Shown here in pieces: positions 28,499 to 36,160 of a stretch of 64,000 bases of DNA (within the stretch, counting starts at the first letter, position 1; every line of letters starts with the position of its first letter). The position numbers and the translations under genes were made by a program. The DNA lies in assembly GCF_030824435.1 (NCBI RefSeq), contig NZ_JAVBXS010000034.1:1-64000 (forward strand), in the 5' to 3' direction. The notes under the pieces are model-generated. The model saw only the letters and a list, made by a program, of their open reading frames with translations, was not told where the DNA came from and searched no databases. Origin of the DNA: Rheinheimera sp. GTDB taxonomy: Bacteria > Pseudomonadota > Gammaproteobacteria > Enterobacterales > Alteromonadaceae.

Positions 28499-29233
28499 AT
28501 GAAACTTCAACAATTAACCTTATGGCTAGGCCTGCACCGGAAGCAGTTATTGATCATAACGGCAACAGCCTGTGTCGCCGCGCTGGCTGGTTGGCGATTA
28601 GGCAACCTGGCACTGGTTCAGCAACAACAGCAGTTAAGCACTGAGGTGGAGTTGTTACAGCAACAGTTGCAGCAAAAAGAACAAGCGCTGGCAGCACAAA
28701 TGAAACAAAGTGATTATTTGACGGCTGAGCTGGCAGTTGAACGCAACACCATAGCGCTGCAACAACAAGATCTAAAAGCTGAACAACAAAAACTGTTTGA
28801 TACCCGCAAAGAACTGGCGTTTTACCAGAAAATTATTTCGCCGGATTTGCAGGCCAACAGCTTAATTATTGAAAGTTTCAGTCTGACCAAAGGCAGTGCT
28901 GTGGGCAGTTATAAATTTAATCTGGTGTTAATAGAGCAGGACAAACAGAAAAATTTTGCCAAGGGCCAGATCAGCCTCAGTCTGAAAGGGGTAAAACAAA
29001 ACAAAAAAACCAGCATCGATTTGCTCAAACTGGCAGGTTTTGCCAAAGCGGACCGGCGTTTTAGCTTTAAACATTTTCAGATTTTTGAAGGTGAATTTGT
29101 ATTGCCAGCTGCTTTTGTGCCGGAAGAAGTTGAAGTGACAGTGGCTGTGCCGGCCAGTCGTGGTTTAAAAGCGGCGAAGGTCAGCAAAACCTTATTATGG
29201 AATGAAGCACTGCCCGGTGAAATACTTGAATAA
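28499..29233 (+). CDS. Membrane-anchored coiled-coil protein, DUF6776-like
   Basis: This 244-residue protein has one N-terminal transmembrane segment (about 17-36). A glutamine/leucine-rich coiled coil follows (about 40-110: QQQLSTEVELLQQQLQQKEQ). A C-terminal beta-rich domain ends LPAAFVPEEVEVTVAVPA. This resembles an uncharacterised family found near erpA in Alteromonadales. The function is unknown. The predicted topology places the C-terminal domain in the periplasm. The ATG at 28499 is used because an upstream TTG adds only four residues; neither has a clear ribosome site. erpA follows after 51 bp. Confidence 0.75.
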   Translation: MKLQQLTLWLGLHRKQLLIITATACVAALAGWRLGNLALVQQQQQLSTEVELLQQQLQQKEQALAAQMKQSDYLTAELAVERNTIALQQQDLKAEQQKLFDTRKELAFYQKIISPDLQANSLIIESFSLTKGSAVGSYKFNLVLIEQDKQKNFAKGQISLSLKGVKQNKKTSIDLLKLAGFAKADRRFSFKHFQIFEGEFVLPAAFVPEEVEVTVAVPASRGLKAAKVSKTLLWNEALPGEILE

Positions 29234-29284
29234 ATTAGTCAGGTATTAGATAATTTGCGCCCATTTTCCAGCTGAGGTTAAGCA

Positions 29285-29626
29285 ATGTCTGAAGTTCAGG
29301 TTCCGATTCAATTTACGGATGCGGCCGCCAATAAAGTGCTTACGCTCATTACTGATGAAGAAAATCCGGCATTAAAACTGCGTGTTTATGTAACAGGTGG
29401 TGGTTGTTCTGGTTTTCAATACGGTTTTACTTTTGACGAAAAAGTCAACGATGGCGACTTCACAGTCGAAAAAAACGGTGTGGTGATGGTTGTTGATCCG
29501 ATGAGTTTGCAGTATTTGATGGGTGGTACCGTCGATTACACTGATGGCCTGCAAGGTAGTCGTTTTATTGTACAAAACCCAAATGCAACCACCACTTGTG
29601 GTTGTGGTTCCAGCTTCTCCGTTTAA
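29285..29626 (+). CDS. erpA: Iron-sulfur cluster insertion protein ErpA
   Basis: This A-type carrier delivers Fe-S clusters to apoproteins, in E. coli essential for isoprenoid enzymes. The 113-residue protein has the three cluster-binding cysteines: C41 in [13 protein letters not shown], and C105 and C107 in the terminal CGCGSSFSV. The rest ([28 protein letters not shown]) matches ErpA. The preceding AGGTTAAGCA is a modest ribosome site. A weak terminator follows. Confidence 0.97.
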   Translation: MSEVQVPIQFTDAAANKVLTLITDEENPALKLRVYVTGGGCSGFQYGFTFDEKVNDGDFTVEKNGVVMVVDPMSLQYLMGGTVDYTDGLQGSRFIVQNPNATTTCGCGSSFSV

Positions 29627-29638
29627 TCCGCTATTTGG

Positions 29639-29682
29639 CCGGTTCTGAGCCTCATCAGAACTGGTCTGTTCTGTTTGTTTTT
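29639..29682 (+). terminator. Probable terminator after erpA
   Basis: A 10-bp stem with one G-T pair (CCGGTTCTGA / TCAGAACTGG, loop of 6) is followed by a T-rich but interrupted stretch (TCTGTTCTGTTTGTTTTT). Confidence 0.6.
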
Positions 29683-30041
29683 CCGGCATTTATTTTTTTG
29701 TACCGATAGCTCAGTAGATCTTTCTGCGTTAAGATGTCGCCGATTTTATAACATCAATTTCACAGTTGTGTGTTATTTGCCCTTTACCTGTGTGCTATTT
29801 GTACAGTGTTTTGCGGCACGTTTTTAAGTGTTTGTTTATTTCTTGTTTTATATCAGTTAGATAAACTTCGTGGTTGCTGGCAGATACAAATTTTAACGTC
29901 TGTAACTGTACGCTCGTCGCATCCTATGGTTTAATTAACTGATATTTATTGCTTATTGGCGCGCCAATAAGGTTTGGATTTTGATTTGGCAGGAAGTGTT
30001 TGACATAAAAAAAGCGACTAACGCTGGGAGAAGAAAACGTT
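29683..30041 (+). promoter_or_regulatory. AT-rich upstream region of the XRE regulator with a 20-bp palindrome
   Basis: No gene is seen in this roughly 360-bp stretch. Its main feature is the perfect palindrome CTTATTGGCGCGCCAATAAG at 29952-29971, centred 80 bp before the ATG of the small helix-turn-helix gene. It is a candidate operator, perhaps for autoregulation. A short AGCG-ACTAA-CGCT hairpin (30013-30025) lies just before the ribosome site GGGAG. Confidence 0.5.
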
Positions 30042-30287
30042 ATGAAAGGTACTAAAAGCGTCATTTCTGACGAGAACAAAAGACTGTGTTTATGGTTAAA
30101 GCGGCAAAGACAGGATAAAGGCCACACCATGCGTAGTCTGTCTGAAGTATTGGGTACCCCACATTCATTTATTGGAAAAGTTGAGAACCAGGAGCGTCGC
30201 CTGGATGTGGTGGAGTTTGTCCGGTATTGTCAGGCACTGGAAGTAGACCCAGCGGACGGATTAAGACAGGTACTGAGTCAGGCATAA
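30042..30287 (+). CDS. Small XRE-family helix-turn-helix regulator
   Basis: This 81-residue protein consists of essentially one Cro/CI-type DNA-binding domain. After a short basic N-terminus comes LCLWLKRQRQDKGHTMRSLSEV, then the HTH (about 28-50) with HSFIGKVENQERRLDVVEFVRYCQALEVDP, the usual XRE pattern. There is no effector domain. It is flanked by a perfect palindrome upstream and a strong terminator downstream, so it is monocistronic and possibly autoregulated. The target is not predictable from sequence. Confidence 0.88.
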   Translation: MKGTKSVISDENKRLCLWLKRQRQDKGHTMRSLSEVLGTPHSFIGKVENQERRLDVVEFVRYCQALEVDPADGLRQVLSQA

Positions 30288-30304
30288 GACTCGGTAGCTG
30301 AAAC

Positions 30305-30336
30305 AAAAAGGCCGCAATGAATTGCGGCCTTTTTGT
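30305..30336. terminator. Bidirectional terminator between the XRE gene and the AmpG-like gene
   Basis: A 13-bp stem (AAAAAGGCCGCAA / TTGCGGCCTTTTT) with a TGAA loop has A- and T-runs on both sides. It serves the plus-strand regulator and the convergent permease gene. Confidence 0.9.
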
Positions 30337-30382
30337 TTTTGGGTTTTGTCGTCAGGTAATCAATCACCTGGAAAAGACCATA

Positions 30383-31726
30383 TCATTGCACTGCCTGTCG
30401 TTTTTTCAGCTGCTTTACGATGGCCCACAATAACAATAATCCAGGGATCACCATCAAGGATGTGATCAGGAAAAACAAGCTCCAGTTGCCACCCAGCATA
30501 TCCACCATGCTACCGCCCAGTGAAGCCACAGTAGTACGGCCAAAATTGCCAATTGAAGCTAACAGCGCATATTGGCTGGCGGAAAAAGCCACCCCGGTAA
30601 AGCTGGTCAGAAAGGCCACAAAAGCGACAATAGAAAAGGCGGTAGTAAAGTTATCCAGTAAAATGGTCCAGAGCAGCAGGTTTTCATCCGGTCCCACCTC
30701 TGCAATCCAGGCAAACATCAGGTTGCTGGCGGCCATGGTAATGCCCCCCAATACCAAACCTTTGATCACACCAAAACGCACATTCAGTAAACTGCCAAGC
30801 AGGGTAAATGCCATAGTTGCACCCCAGCCAATCAGCTTGGAATATTCGGCAATTTGTTCGTTGCTAAAACCTACTTCACGATAAAACTGAATCGACATCC
30901 GGCCCAAAAAGGCTTCACCGAGTTTAAATACAAACACAAAACTAATCAGCAGCAGCGCTAAGGTCATGCCGTTGCGGCGGAAAAACTCAGCAAAAGGTTC
31001 CACCACTGTGACAGTAAGCCATAACAGCGCAGGGTGTTGTAATGAATGTTGATAACGTTCAGCGGCTTTTTGCTGTAATAAATCTCTGTTACTGAGTGGC
31101 TCTTTGACCATCAGCGTCAGCGCTGCCAGCAACAGCCACATCAACGCCATACCCAGATAAACAGCCGGCCAGCCCCAGCTGTCGGCATAATGGAACGCAA
31201 AATAACCGGGCAACGAATAACCAGTCCACCAGCCCATTACACCCAAGGCTGCGGCTGCCGGTAGTTTGTTCTGATTTTGCCCAATAATATCGATGCGATA
31301 ACCATCAATAGCCACATCTTGTGTCGCAGCGGCTAACGCAATCAGCAAGGCCAATAACGAGGTCCACAACAAACTAAAACCCGGGTTGGTAAAAGCGATA
31401 GCACAAGTGGCCAGCATAATGACCAGTTGCATGCTTATTACCCAGCTACGGCGTTGTCCGAGTTTTTGTTGTAAATAAGGTAAATGTAAGCGGTCGACCA
31501 GCGGTGCCCATAAAAAATTCAAGGCAAAAACTGCAGTGACTGAGCCAAAATAACCAATAGCAGCGCGCGATAGATTGGCATCTTTTAACCAGCCACTCAT
31601 GGCAGATCCAATCAGCACCCATGGAAAGCCGGAAGAACAACCAAGCAAGAAAATATAAAACAATCGAATATCACGGTATTGCTGCAAAGCAGCGCGAAAG
31701 CCAGTCGGGGCTACAACTTCAGACAT
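30383..31726 (-). CDS. ampG: AmpG-like muropeptide MFS permease
   Basis: This inner-membrane major-facilitator transporter probably imports anhydro-muropeptides for cell-wall recycling. The 447-residue protein has about 12 transmembrane segments. It begins with RLFYIFLLGCSSGFPWVLIG, the AmpG signature (LLGFSSGLPLLL-like), continues with GYFGSVTAVFALNFLWAPLVDRL and AATQDVAIDGYRIDII, and has a middle loop of about 40 residues. These match AmpG rather than drug MFS proteins. It sits alone between terminators. Its relation to beta-lactamase induction cannot be seen here. Confidence 0.85.
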   Translation of the reverse strand: MSEVVAPTGFRAALQQYRDIRLFYIFLLGCSSGFPWVLIGSAMSGWLKDANLSRAAIGYFGSVTAVFALNFLWAPLVDRLHLPYLQQKLGQRRSWVISMQLVIMLATCAIAFTNPGFSLLWTSLLALLIALAAATQDVAIDGYRIDIIGQNQNKLPAAAALGVMGWWTGYSLPGYFAFHYADSWGWPAVYLGMALMWLLLAALTLMVKEPLSNRDLLQQKAAERYQHSLQHPALLWLTVTVVEPFAEFFRRNGMTLALLLISFVFVFKLGEAFLGRMSIQFYREVGFSNEQIAEYSKLIGWGATMAFTLLGSLLNVRFGVIKGLVLGGITMAASNLMFAWIAEVGPDENLLLWTILLDNFTTAFSIVAFVAFLTSFTGVAFSASQYALLASIGNFGRTTVASLGGSMVDMLGGNWSLFFLITSLMVIPGLLLLWAIVKQLKKRQAVQ

Positions 31727-31907
31727 GCGGGCATTACTCCAGCGACAGGCGCAGCAAAAGATGATTGGGTGATGAGTGTTGCAGGCTGCACCTTAACAAA
31801 GTGCTTGGGTTGATGAAAGTGGCAAGAAGGCAAAAAGCAACGATAAAAAGTGCAAAATGCAATAAGCAAAACCAGAGGTTATTTTTTGTTGTGTTTTTTG
31901 GCAGTTG

Positions 31908-32228
31908 TCAGGGCCTGATGCCAACACAATCGTGGGGTAATCTGGTTTTGCCACGCAGATAACCCAGACAATGTTGCAGCTGACGACGTAACATACGGTC
32001 GTGACGCAAGTCTTGTTCAGACCAGAACTCCAGTTGATACAACACATGCCAGAACACCTGTTCGCGGAATGTTGCCGGAATCTGTTGGCTGATTTTTAAC
32101 TGTGCCCATTCTTCCAGCGTGTCCCAGACGAACAAATGTAATTCGCGATGTGGTAACTGACCACGGAAAAACCGTGACACAAAATAAATCAACTGCTGTG
32201 ATTTATCGTCGATAAACGACTCTAACAT
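31908..32228 (-). CDS. Uncharacterised 106-residue protein
   Basis: I do not recognise a named domain. It is a small soluble, helix-rich protein with many aromatic and basic residues: ESFIDDKSQQLIYFVSRFF, LHLFVWDTLEEWAQL, FREQVFWHVLYQLEFWSEQDL, and a terminal LRGKTRLPHDCVGIRP. Proteins like this occur in Shewanella relatives as hypothetical proteins, from memory rather than a search. ATG 32228 is preceded by AGGG; an upstream in-frame ATG at 32330 would add 34 unconserved-looking residues. It stands between ppiA and the AmpG-like gene on the same strand, with about 140 bp before it. Confidence 0.7.
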   Translation of the reverse strand: MLESFIDDKSQQLIYFVSRFFRGQLPHRELHLFVWDTLEEWAQLKISQQIPATFREQVFWHVLYQLEFWSEQDLRHDRMLRRQLQHCLGYLRGKTRLPHDCVGIRP

Positions 32229-32370
32229 GATGTTTGCCCTGATACCGGCGACCCAGATCGCTGAGGTTAACTTCACTGTTAACGACAAGTCTCTTACTGC
32301 AGACTCAATGATCCGACGCCCCATTAGCATTTGCTAAATAAGGGCATCGTTAGGGCAAGTATAGCGGGCT

Positions 32371-32955
32371 TTATTGGGCTGGCAGTAAAATTACCCTGGT
32401 TAATACCAATGGTTTTTTTGGTACGTTTTCCCAGCCTAAGGTTTCGTTGAAACCGGTTTCAAGGGTTTTAATTTTATCAAAGACTTCCGTGCCTTCGACC
32501 ACAGAGCCAAAGACGGCATAACCCCAGTTTTTACCTGGATCCAGACTTGGATTGTCATTTAAATTAAAGAAAAACTGGCTGGTGCCACTGTGCGGATCAT
32601 TCTGACGAGCCATAGCAATGGTGTATAAACGGTTTTTTACGCCATTGCCCGATTCATTAAACACAGGTTTTAAATCTTTGACTGGTTTCAGATCTTTGTC
32701 ATAACCACCACCTTGTAACACAAACTCTGGTTCCAGCCGGTGAAACAAAGTGCCGTCGTATGCTTTTTTCTCGACATAACTTAAAAAGTTATTCACCGTC
32801 AGTGGTGCTTTGCTGCGATCCAGCTCAACCACAATATTACCGGCTGTAGTTTCAAAGCGTACCCGTGGGAACAGGTTATCTTTTTGCAAAAACTCACCGG
32901 CAGCCTGAACGCCGGTGCTAAGCAAAATAAAAGCGGCTACAAAGCTTTTCCACAT
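32371..32955 (-). CDS. ppiA: Periplasmic peptidyl-prolyl cis-trans isomerase (cyclophilin)
   Basis: It isomerises X-Pro bonds in the periplasm. The 194-residue protein has a signal peptide (MWKSFVAAFILLSTGVQA). The cyclophilin core follows: VRFETTAGNIVVELDRSKAP, DGTLFHRLEPEFVLQGGGY (catalytic arginine in the FHR motif), AMARQNDPHSGTSQFFFNL and WGYAVFGSVVEGTEV. It lies 3 bp downstream of yajG, so it is probably in one operon with rlmG-yajG. Confidence 0.92.
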   Translation of the reverse strand: MWKSFVAAFILLSTGVQAAGEFLQKDNLFPRVRFETTAGNIVVELDRSKAPLTVNNFLSYVEKKAYDGTLFHRLEPEFVLQGGGYDKDLKPVKDLKPVFNESGNGVKNRLYTIAMARQNDPHSGTSQFFFNLNDNPSLDPGKNWGYAVFGSVVEGTEVFDKIKTLETGFNETLGWENVPKKPLVLTRVILLPAQ

Positions 32956-32958
32956 CTT

Positions 32959-33513
32959 TTAATTCCTCAGGAATTCCTGCCAGCTTGGGTCGCGCAGCAG
33001 GTTGCCAATGACCTGTTCGGTTAACACTCTGAGTTCACGTTCTGCAACTGCAGTGTCTAACTTAAATGGGCCGGAAAAACTGCTTTTACCGCTGTAACTT
33101 TTATTAAAAGAACCAGAATCACGTTCGATCAACACTGTCAGTTCCACATTGTTTTTGACGATGTGTTCAACGGTACGAAGTTCAGCATTGGCTTCAAGCT
33201 GGTTAATCTGAATAGTCACTACCACAGGTTCAGCCCCTGACACCTGTGCACCTTGTTTGCTCAGCGCATCGGTCAGTACATCCTGCAGTTGTTGTGGCAG
33301 GTTGTTGCTTGTTGGATATGAATTAACCTTGTCACCGTCACGCATAATTAAAGTGCCGTTTGTCGGTCTGTTATCCTGCACATTCAGGCTAAAAGCCACA
33401 CCGTTCAGCTGATTGCTTTGATTCCAGAACACCTGTGGCGCCACAATAAAGGATGGAACCGGATTGCTGCAGGCGGTCAGCGCCAGCATGGATGCTAAAA
33501 CTAAAGAACGCAT
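32959..33513 (-). CDS. yajG: YajG-like lipoprotein
   Basis: This 184-residue lipoprotein has signal peptide MRSLVLASMLALTAC with lipobox LTAC (C15), then SNPVPSFIVAPQVFW and VQDNRPTNGTLIMRDGD, which resemble YajG. The +2 serine suggests outer-membrane sorting by the Lol pathway. The molecular role is unknown. In enterobacteria yajG lies beside ampG; here an ampG-like gene is 1.2 kb away on the same strand. AAAGGAA precedes the ATG. It is packed between rlmG (2 bp) and ppiA (3 bp). Confidence 0.85.
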   Translation of the reverse strand: MRSLVLASMLALTACSNPVPSFIVAPQVFWNQSNQLNGVAFSLNVQDNRPTNGTLIMRDGDKVNSYPTSNNLPQQLQDVLTDALSKQGAQVSGAEPVVVTIQINQLEANAELRTVEHIVKNNVELTVLIERDSGSFNKSYSGKSSFSGPFKLDTAVAERELRVLTEQVIGNLLRDPSWQEFLRN

Positions 33514-33515
33514 TT

Positions 33516-34652
33516 TTATTTCCTTTTAATGGCTTCTAAGATGGTAAATTTTGCATTACTGGCCACATGAATACAACCGCCAAACAGTCGGGCCAGTTTT
33601 TCGCTGTAGGCCAGATGGCGATTGGCAACGATGCGTAGTCTGCCATTTTTCTTCAACACACGCCGTGCATCAGCGAACATTTGCCAGGCAATATGATCAG
33701 TGACAGCATTTTGTTGATGAAAAGGCGGATTACAGATAATAAAATCTGCCGAATTGTCCGCTTGTTGGCTTAAACAGTCATCCACCACAAATTCGGCCTG
33801 TGGTAATAAATCAGCCTGGTTGGCCATTAAAGTCAAACGGGCGGAATCAACAGCCATATAAGATTCATCGCTAAACAGCAGCTGCAGTTGTGGTTGCTTT
33901 TTTAATAAAGCCAAGCCCAGCACACCATTACCACAACCGAGATCAATGGCTTTTTGGCCTGGCGCACAAACCGGAATATGTTCCAGTAAAAAACGCGCGC
34001 CTATATCCAGTTGTTCACGCGAAAACACATTGGCGTGATTGACTACATCAATGCCCTCTGCCGGCCACTGCAATGGAAATTGTGGTGTTAAAGGGCTTGG
34101 TTGTGTTGGGTCTATAGTGCTGGTGATTAGCCGGCACTTTTTCACCGTTAAAGAAGCTGTGGTTGGCCCCAGCTCCTGCTGAAAAATAGCCAGCAAATTT
34201 GGTGTGATGTCTTTGGCTTTGGCGCTGGCATAAATACGGGTGCTGGCTGGCAGTTGTTGTTTTAACTGCCGCAGCTGATAACGTAAAAAACTGTGATTAT
34301 TCGGTAGCTTGATCAGCACCATACTGGCCGCAGGTAATGGCTCCAGGCTGCTGATTTGTGTTACCAGTTTCAGGTCCAATTGGTTCTGCGCAAAATTATG
34401 TGCAGTCGCCAGTTGCGATAAATAAGAATCCGAACTTTGCACTGGTGCGTATCTGGCTAAAGCACAAGCCAGAGCTCCAAACTGGTCGTTAAGCAGCAAC
34501 AACTGTTCCTGTTGTGTAGCCAGCATCGGCAACACTGTGTTCAGTAACAACTCGTCAGCTGCATCCCATGCCTGTAAACTACGGTTTTTCTGCTCCGGTG
34601 GATAACGATCCAACTGCAGGGTCAGGCCAGCTATCTGGCATAAATTGGTCAT
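33516..34652 (-). CDS. rlmG: 23S rRNA (guanine-1835-N2)-methyltransferase RlmG
   Basis: This SAM-dependent enzyme methylates G1835 of 23S rRNA. Starting at ATG 34652 it has 378 residues, the same as E. coli. The N-terminal RlmG domain includes LQAWDAADELLL and LLNDQFGALACALA. The C-terminal Rossmann domain has VFSREQLDIGARFLLEHIP, the SAM motif AIDLGCGNGVLGLAL, and NPPFHQQNAVTDHIAWQMF, where NPPF is the catalytic motif IV. A longer reading to 34781 overlaps the divergent alkB gene and is rejected. It heads an operon with yajG and ppiA and is 33 bp from the divergent alkB start. Confidence 0.94.
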   Translation of the reverse strand: MTNLCQIAGLTLQLDRYPPEQKNRSLQAWDAADELLLNTVLPMLATQQEQLLLLNDQFGALACALARYAPVQSSDSYLSQLATAHNFAQNQLDLKLVTQISSLEPLPAASMVLIKLPNNHSFLRYQLRQLKQQLPASTRIYASAKAKDITPNLLAIFQQELGPTTASLTVKKCRLITSTIDPTQPSPLTPQFPLQWPAEGIDVVNHANVFSREQLDIGARFLLEHIPVCAPGQKAIDLGCGNGVLGLALLKKQPQLQLLFSDESYMAVDSARLTLMANQADLLPQAEFVVDDCLSQQADNSADFIICNPPFHQQNAVTDHIAWQMFADARRVLKKNGRLRIVANRHLAYSEKLARLFGGCIHVASNAKFTILEAIKRK

Positions 34653-34685
34653 AACGTCACAACAGTCAGCAAAAAGGGGGCTATT

Positions 34686-35318
34686 TTGCCAGACTTGGCC
34701 CAGAGCGACAACCAAGCAACAGCGCAGCGGCAGCCACAGCAATTTTTGTTGCCGCAAGCCGAACTCTGGTTGTGGAAACAATGGTTACCCACAGAGCGTG
34801 CACAAGCTTATTTCAGCAGACTGCAGCAGGAGCTGAACTGGCAACAACCGCAGTTGTGGCTCTTTGGCAAAGCAGTGTGTATCCCAAGACGGCAGGTCTG
34901 GATGGGGGATGCCCATTGCAGCTATCGTTATTCCGGAGTCACTTTTCAGCCAGAACCCTGGCACCCGCTGGTATGGCAGCTGACACTGTGGGTGAACCGC
35001 CAACTGAAGCAGCAGTTTAATGCGGTACTGTTAAATTTGTATCAGCAGGGGGATGATCATATGGGGTGGCACAGCGATGATGAACCGGAACTTGGCATTG
35101 CTCCTGATATTGCTTCTTTAAGCCTGGGTCAAAGCCGGCGCTTTGATTTAAAACATAAAACAGCAGATCACCAGCTCAGTCTTATGCTGGAAGATGGTGA
35201 CTTATTACTGATGAGAGCACCTTGTCAGCAGTTCTGGCAGCACAGAGTACCGAAGCAGGCAAAGGCCGGTTCAGCGCGGCTTAACTTAACTTTTCGTTAT
35301 ATCAAATCTGCGCCATAG
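34686..35318 (+). CDS. alkB: AlkB-like alpha-ketoglutarate-dependent dioxygenase
   Basis: This is a 2-oxoglutarate/Fe(II) oxygenase of the type that removes alkyl groups from nucleic-acid bases. The 210-residue protein has LNLYQQGDDHMGWHSDDE, with the HxD iron motif, QFWQHRVPK with the third iron histidine, and ARLNLTFR, the RxNxTFR 2-oxoglutarate motif. It resembles the ALKBH2/3-like bacterial group more than E. coli AlkB. The start is TTG at 34686, preceded by AAAAGGGGG with 5-nt spacing; no ATG is available before the core. The non-ATG start suggests low expression. Whether its substrate is DNA or RNA is not known. Confidence 0.88.
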   Translation: MPDLAQSDNQATAQRQPQQFLLPQAELWLWKQWLPTERAQAYFSRLQQELNWQQPQLWLFGKAVCIPRRQVWMGDAHCSYRYSGVTFQPEPWHPLVWQLTLWVNRQLKQQFNAVLLNLYQQGDDHMGWHSDDEPELGIAPDIASLSLGQSRRFDLKHKTADHQLSLMLEDGDLLLMRAPCQQFWQHRVPKQAKAGSARLNLTFRYIKSAP

Positions 35319-35441
35319 ACTGCCCTAAAGGGCTTTGGCAAGTGAAAATTTATATCTTTTTTTGCGTGCAAACTGCTGCTGACAAGCGACAACACGGCAA
35401 CTAAAGTACAGATAAACCTGTAAACAGAAGGGACGACAGCA

Positions 35442-35774
35442 ATGTTAATTCACACCTCAATAGAGCAGAAATTGTTAAGCGCCTTCGAGCCGGTTTTTTT
35501 GGATGTGATTGATGAGAGTCATATGCATAGCGTAGCTCCGGGGGCCGAGTCACACTTTAAAGTGGTGATAGTAACGCCGGCTTTTGATGGTATGCGATTA
35601 TTGGCACGTCACAGAGCTGTGAATGCCGTAGTGGCTGCAGAGCTTGCTGAAAAAATTCATGCTTTGGCTTTACACACTTACACGCCAGCTGAATGGTATG
35701 AATATTATGCGGAGAAACCACCGGCTTCGCCAAAGTGTTTTGGTGGTTCTAAAAGGGAAAAAGCCGAACTTTAA
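35442..35774 (+). CDS. bolA: BolA-family protein
   Basis: This small stress-morphology protein works with monothiol glutaredoxins on iron-sulfur metabolism and, in E. coli, as a regulator of cell shape. The 110-residue protein matches BolA in EQKLLSAFEPVFLDVIDESHMH, ESHFKVVIVTPAFDG, RHRAVNAVVAAEL and HALALHTYTPAEW. The histidine in SHMH and the conserved RHR histidine are both present. Its context is monocistronic, with a terminator downstream. Confidence 0.95.
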   Translation: MLIHTSIEQKLLSAFEPVFLDVIDESHMHSVAPGAESHFKVVIVTPAFDGMRLLARHRAVNAVVAAELAEKIHALALHTYTPAEWYEYYAEKPPASPKCFGGSKREKAEL

Positions 35775-35810
35775 TCGCCAAAATGCCGTAGAGCAGAGTC
35801 TCGGTAGACA

Positions 35811-35835
35811 AAAAGCGCTTCGGCGCTTTTTTTGT
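35811..35835 (+). terminator. Terminator after bolA
   Basis: The stem AAAAGCGC / GCGCTTTT has a TTCG tetraloop and is followed by more T residues. Confidence 0.9.
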
Positions 35836-36160
35836 GCCCGGTTATGCTGCCATCAGCATTTATGATGAACGCTGACTTCAATGCAATAGCGGCTTTTAAC
35901 TAAAAAGCGTGACTGCAGCCCTGACTGTCAGCTTGTTGTGCATGCAAACTCAATGAACAGCACTTATGGCCGCAGGAACGACATAAGGATGCTGTGTATC
36001 ATCCGTGTTGTTGATGTTTTGCTAAACTTCCAGCCATCAGGACCGCCAGAACTATTCAGGGTTACTGCTTTTTCGCTGCAGTTCAATGCTGATCAGACCT
36101 GTTTGTCGTGGTAAAGTTTTACACTAACGGCAATTTTCACCAACTACAGGTTCTGTTCTT
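35836..36160 (+). promoter_or_regulatory. 325-bp region upstream of fabV
   Basis: I see no supported gene here. Short open frames lack ribosome sites. It must hold the fabV promoter. The only ribosome-site-like sequence is ACAGG about 10 nt before the ATG, which is weak. Confidence 0.4.

Noticed and set aside
34653-34781. N-terminal extension of RlmG
   Set aside because: It overlaps the divergent alkB coding start, and the family length of 378 residues fits ATG 34652.
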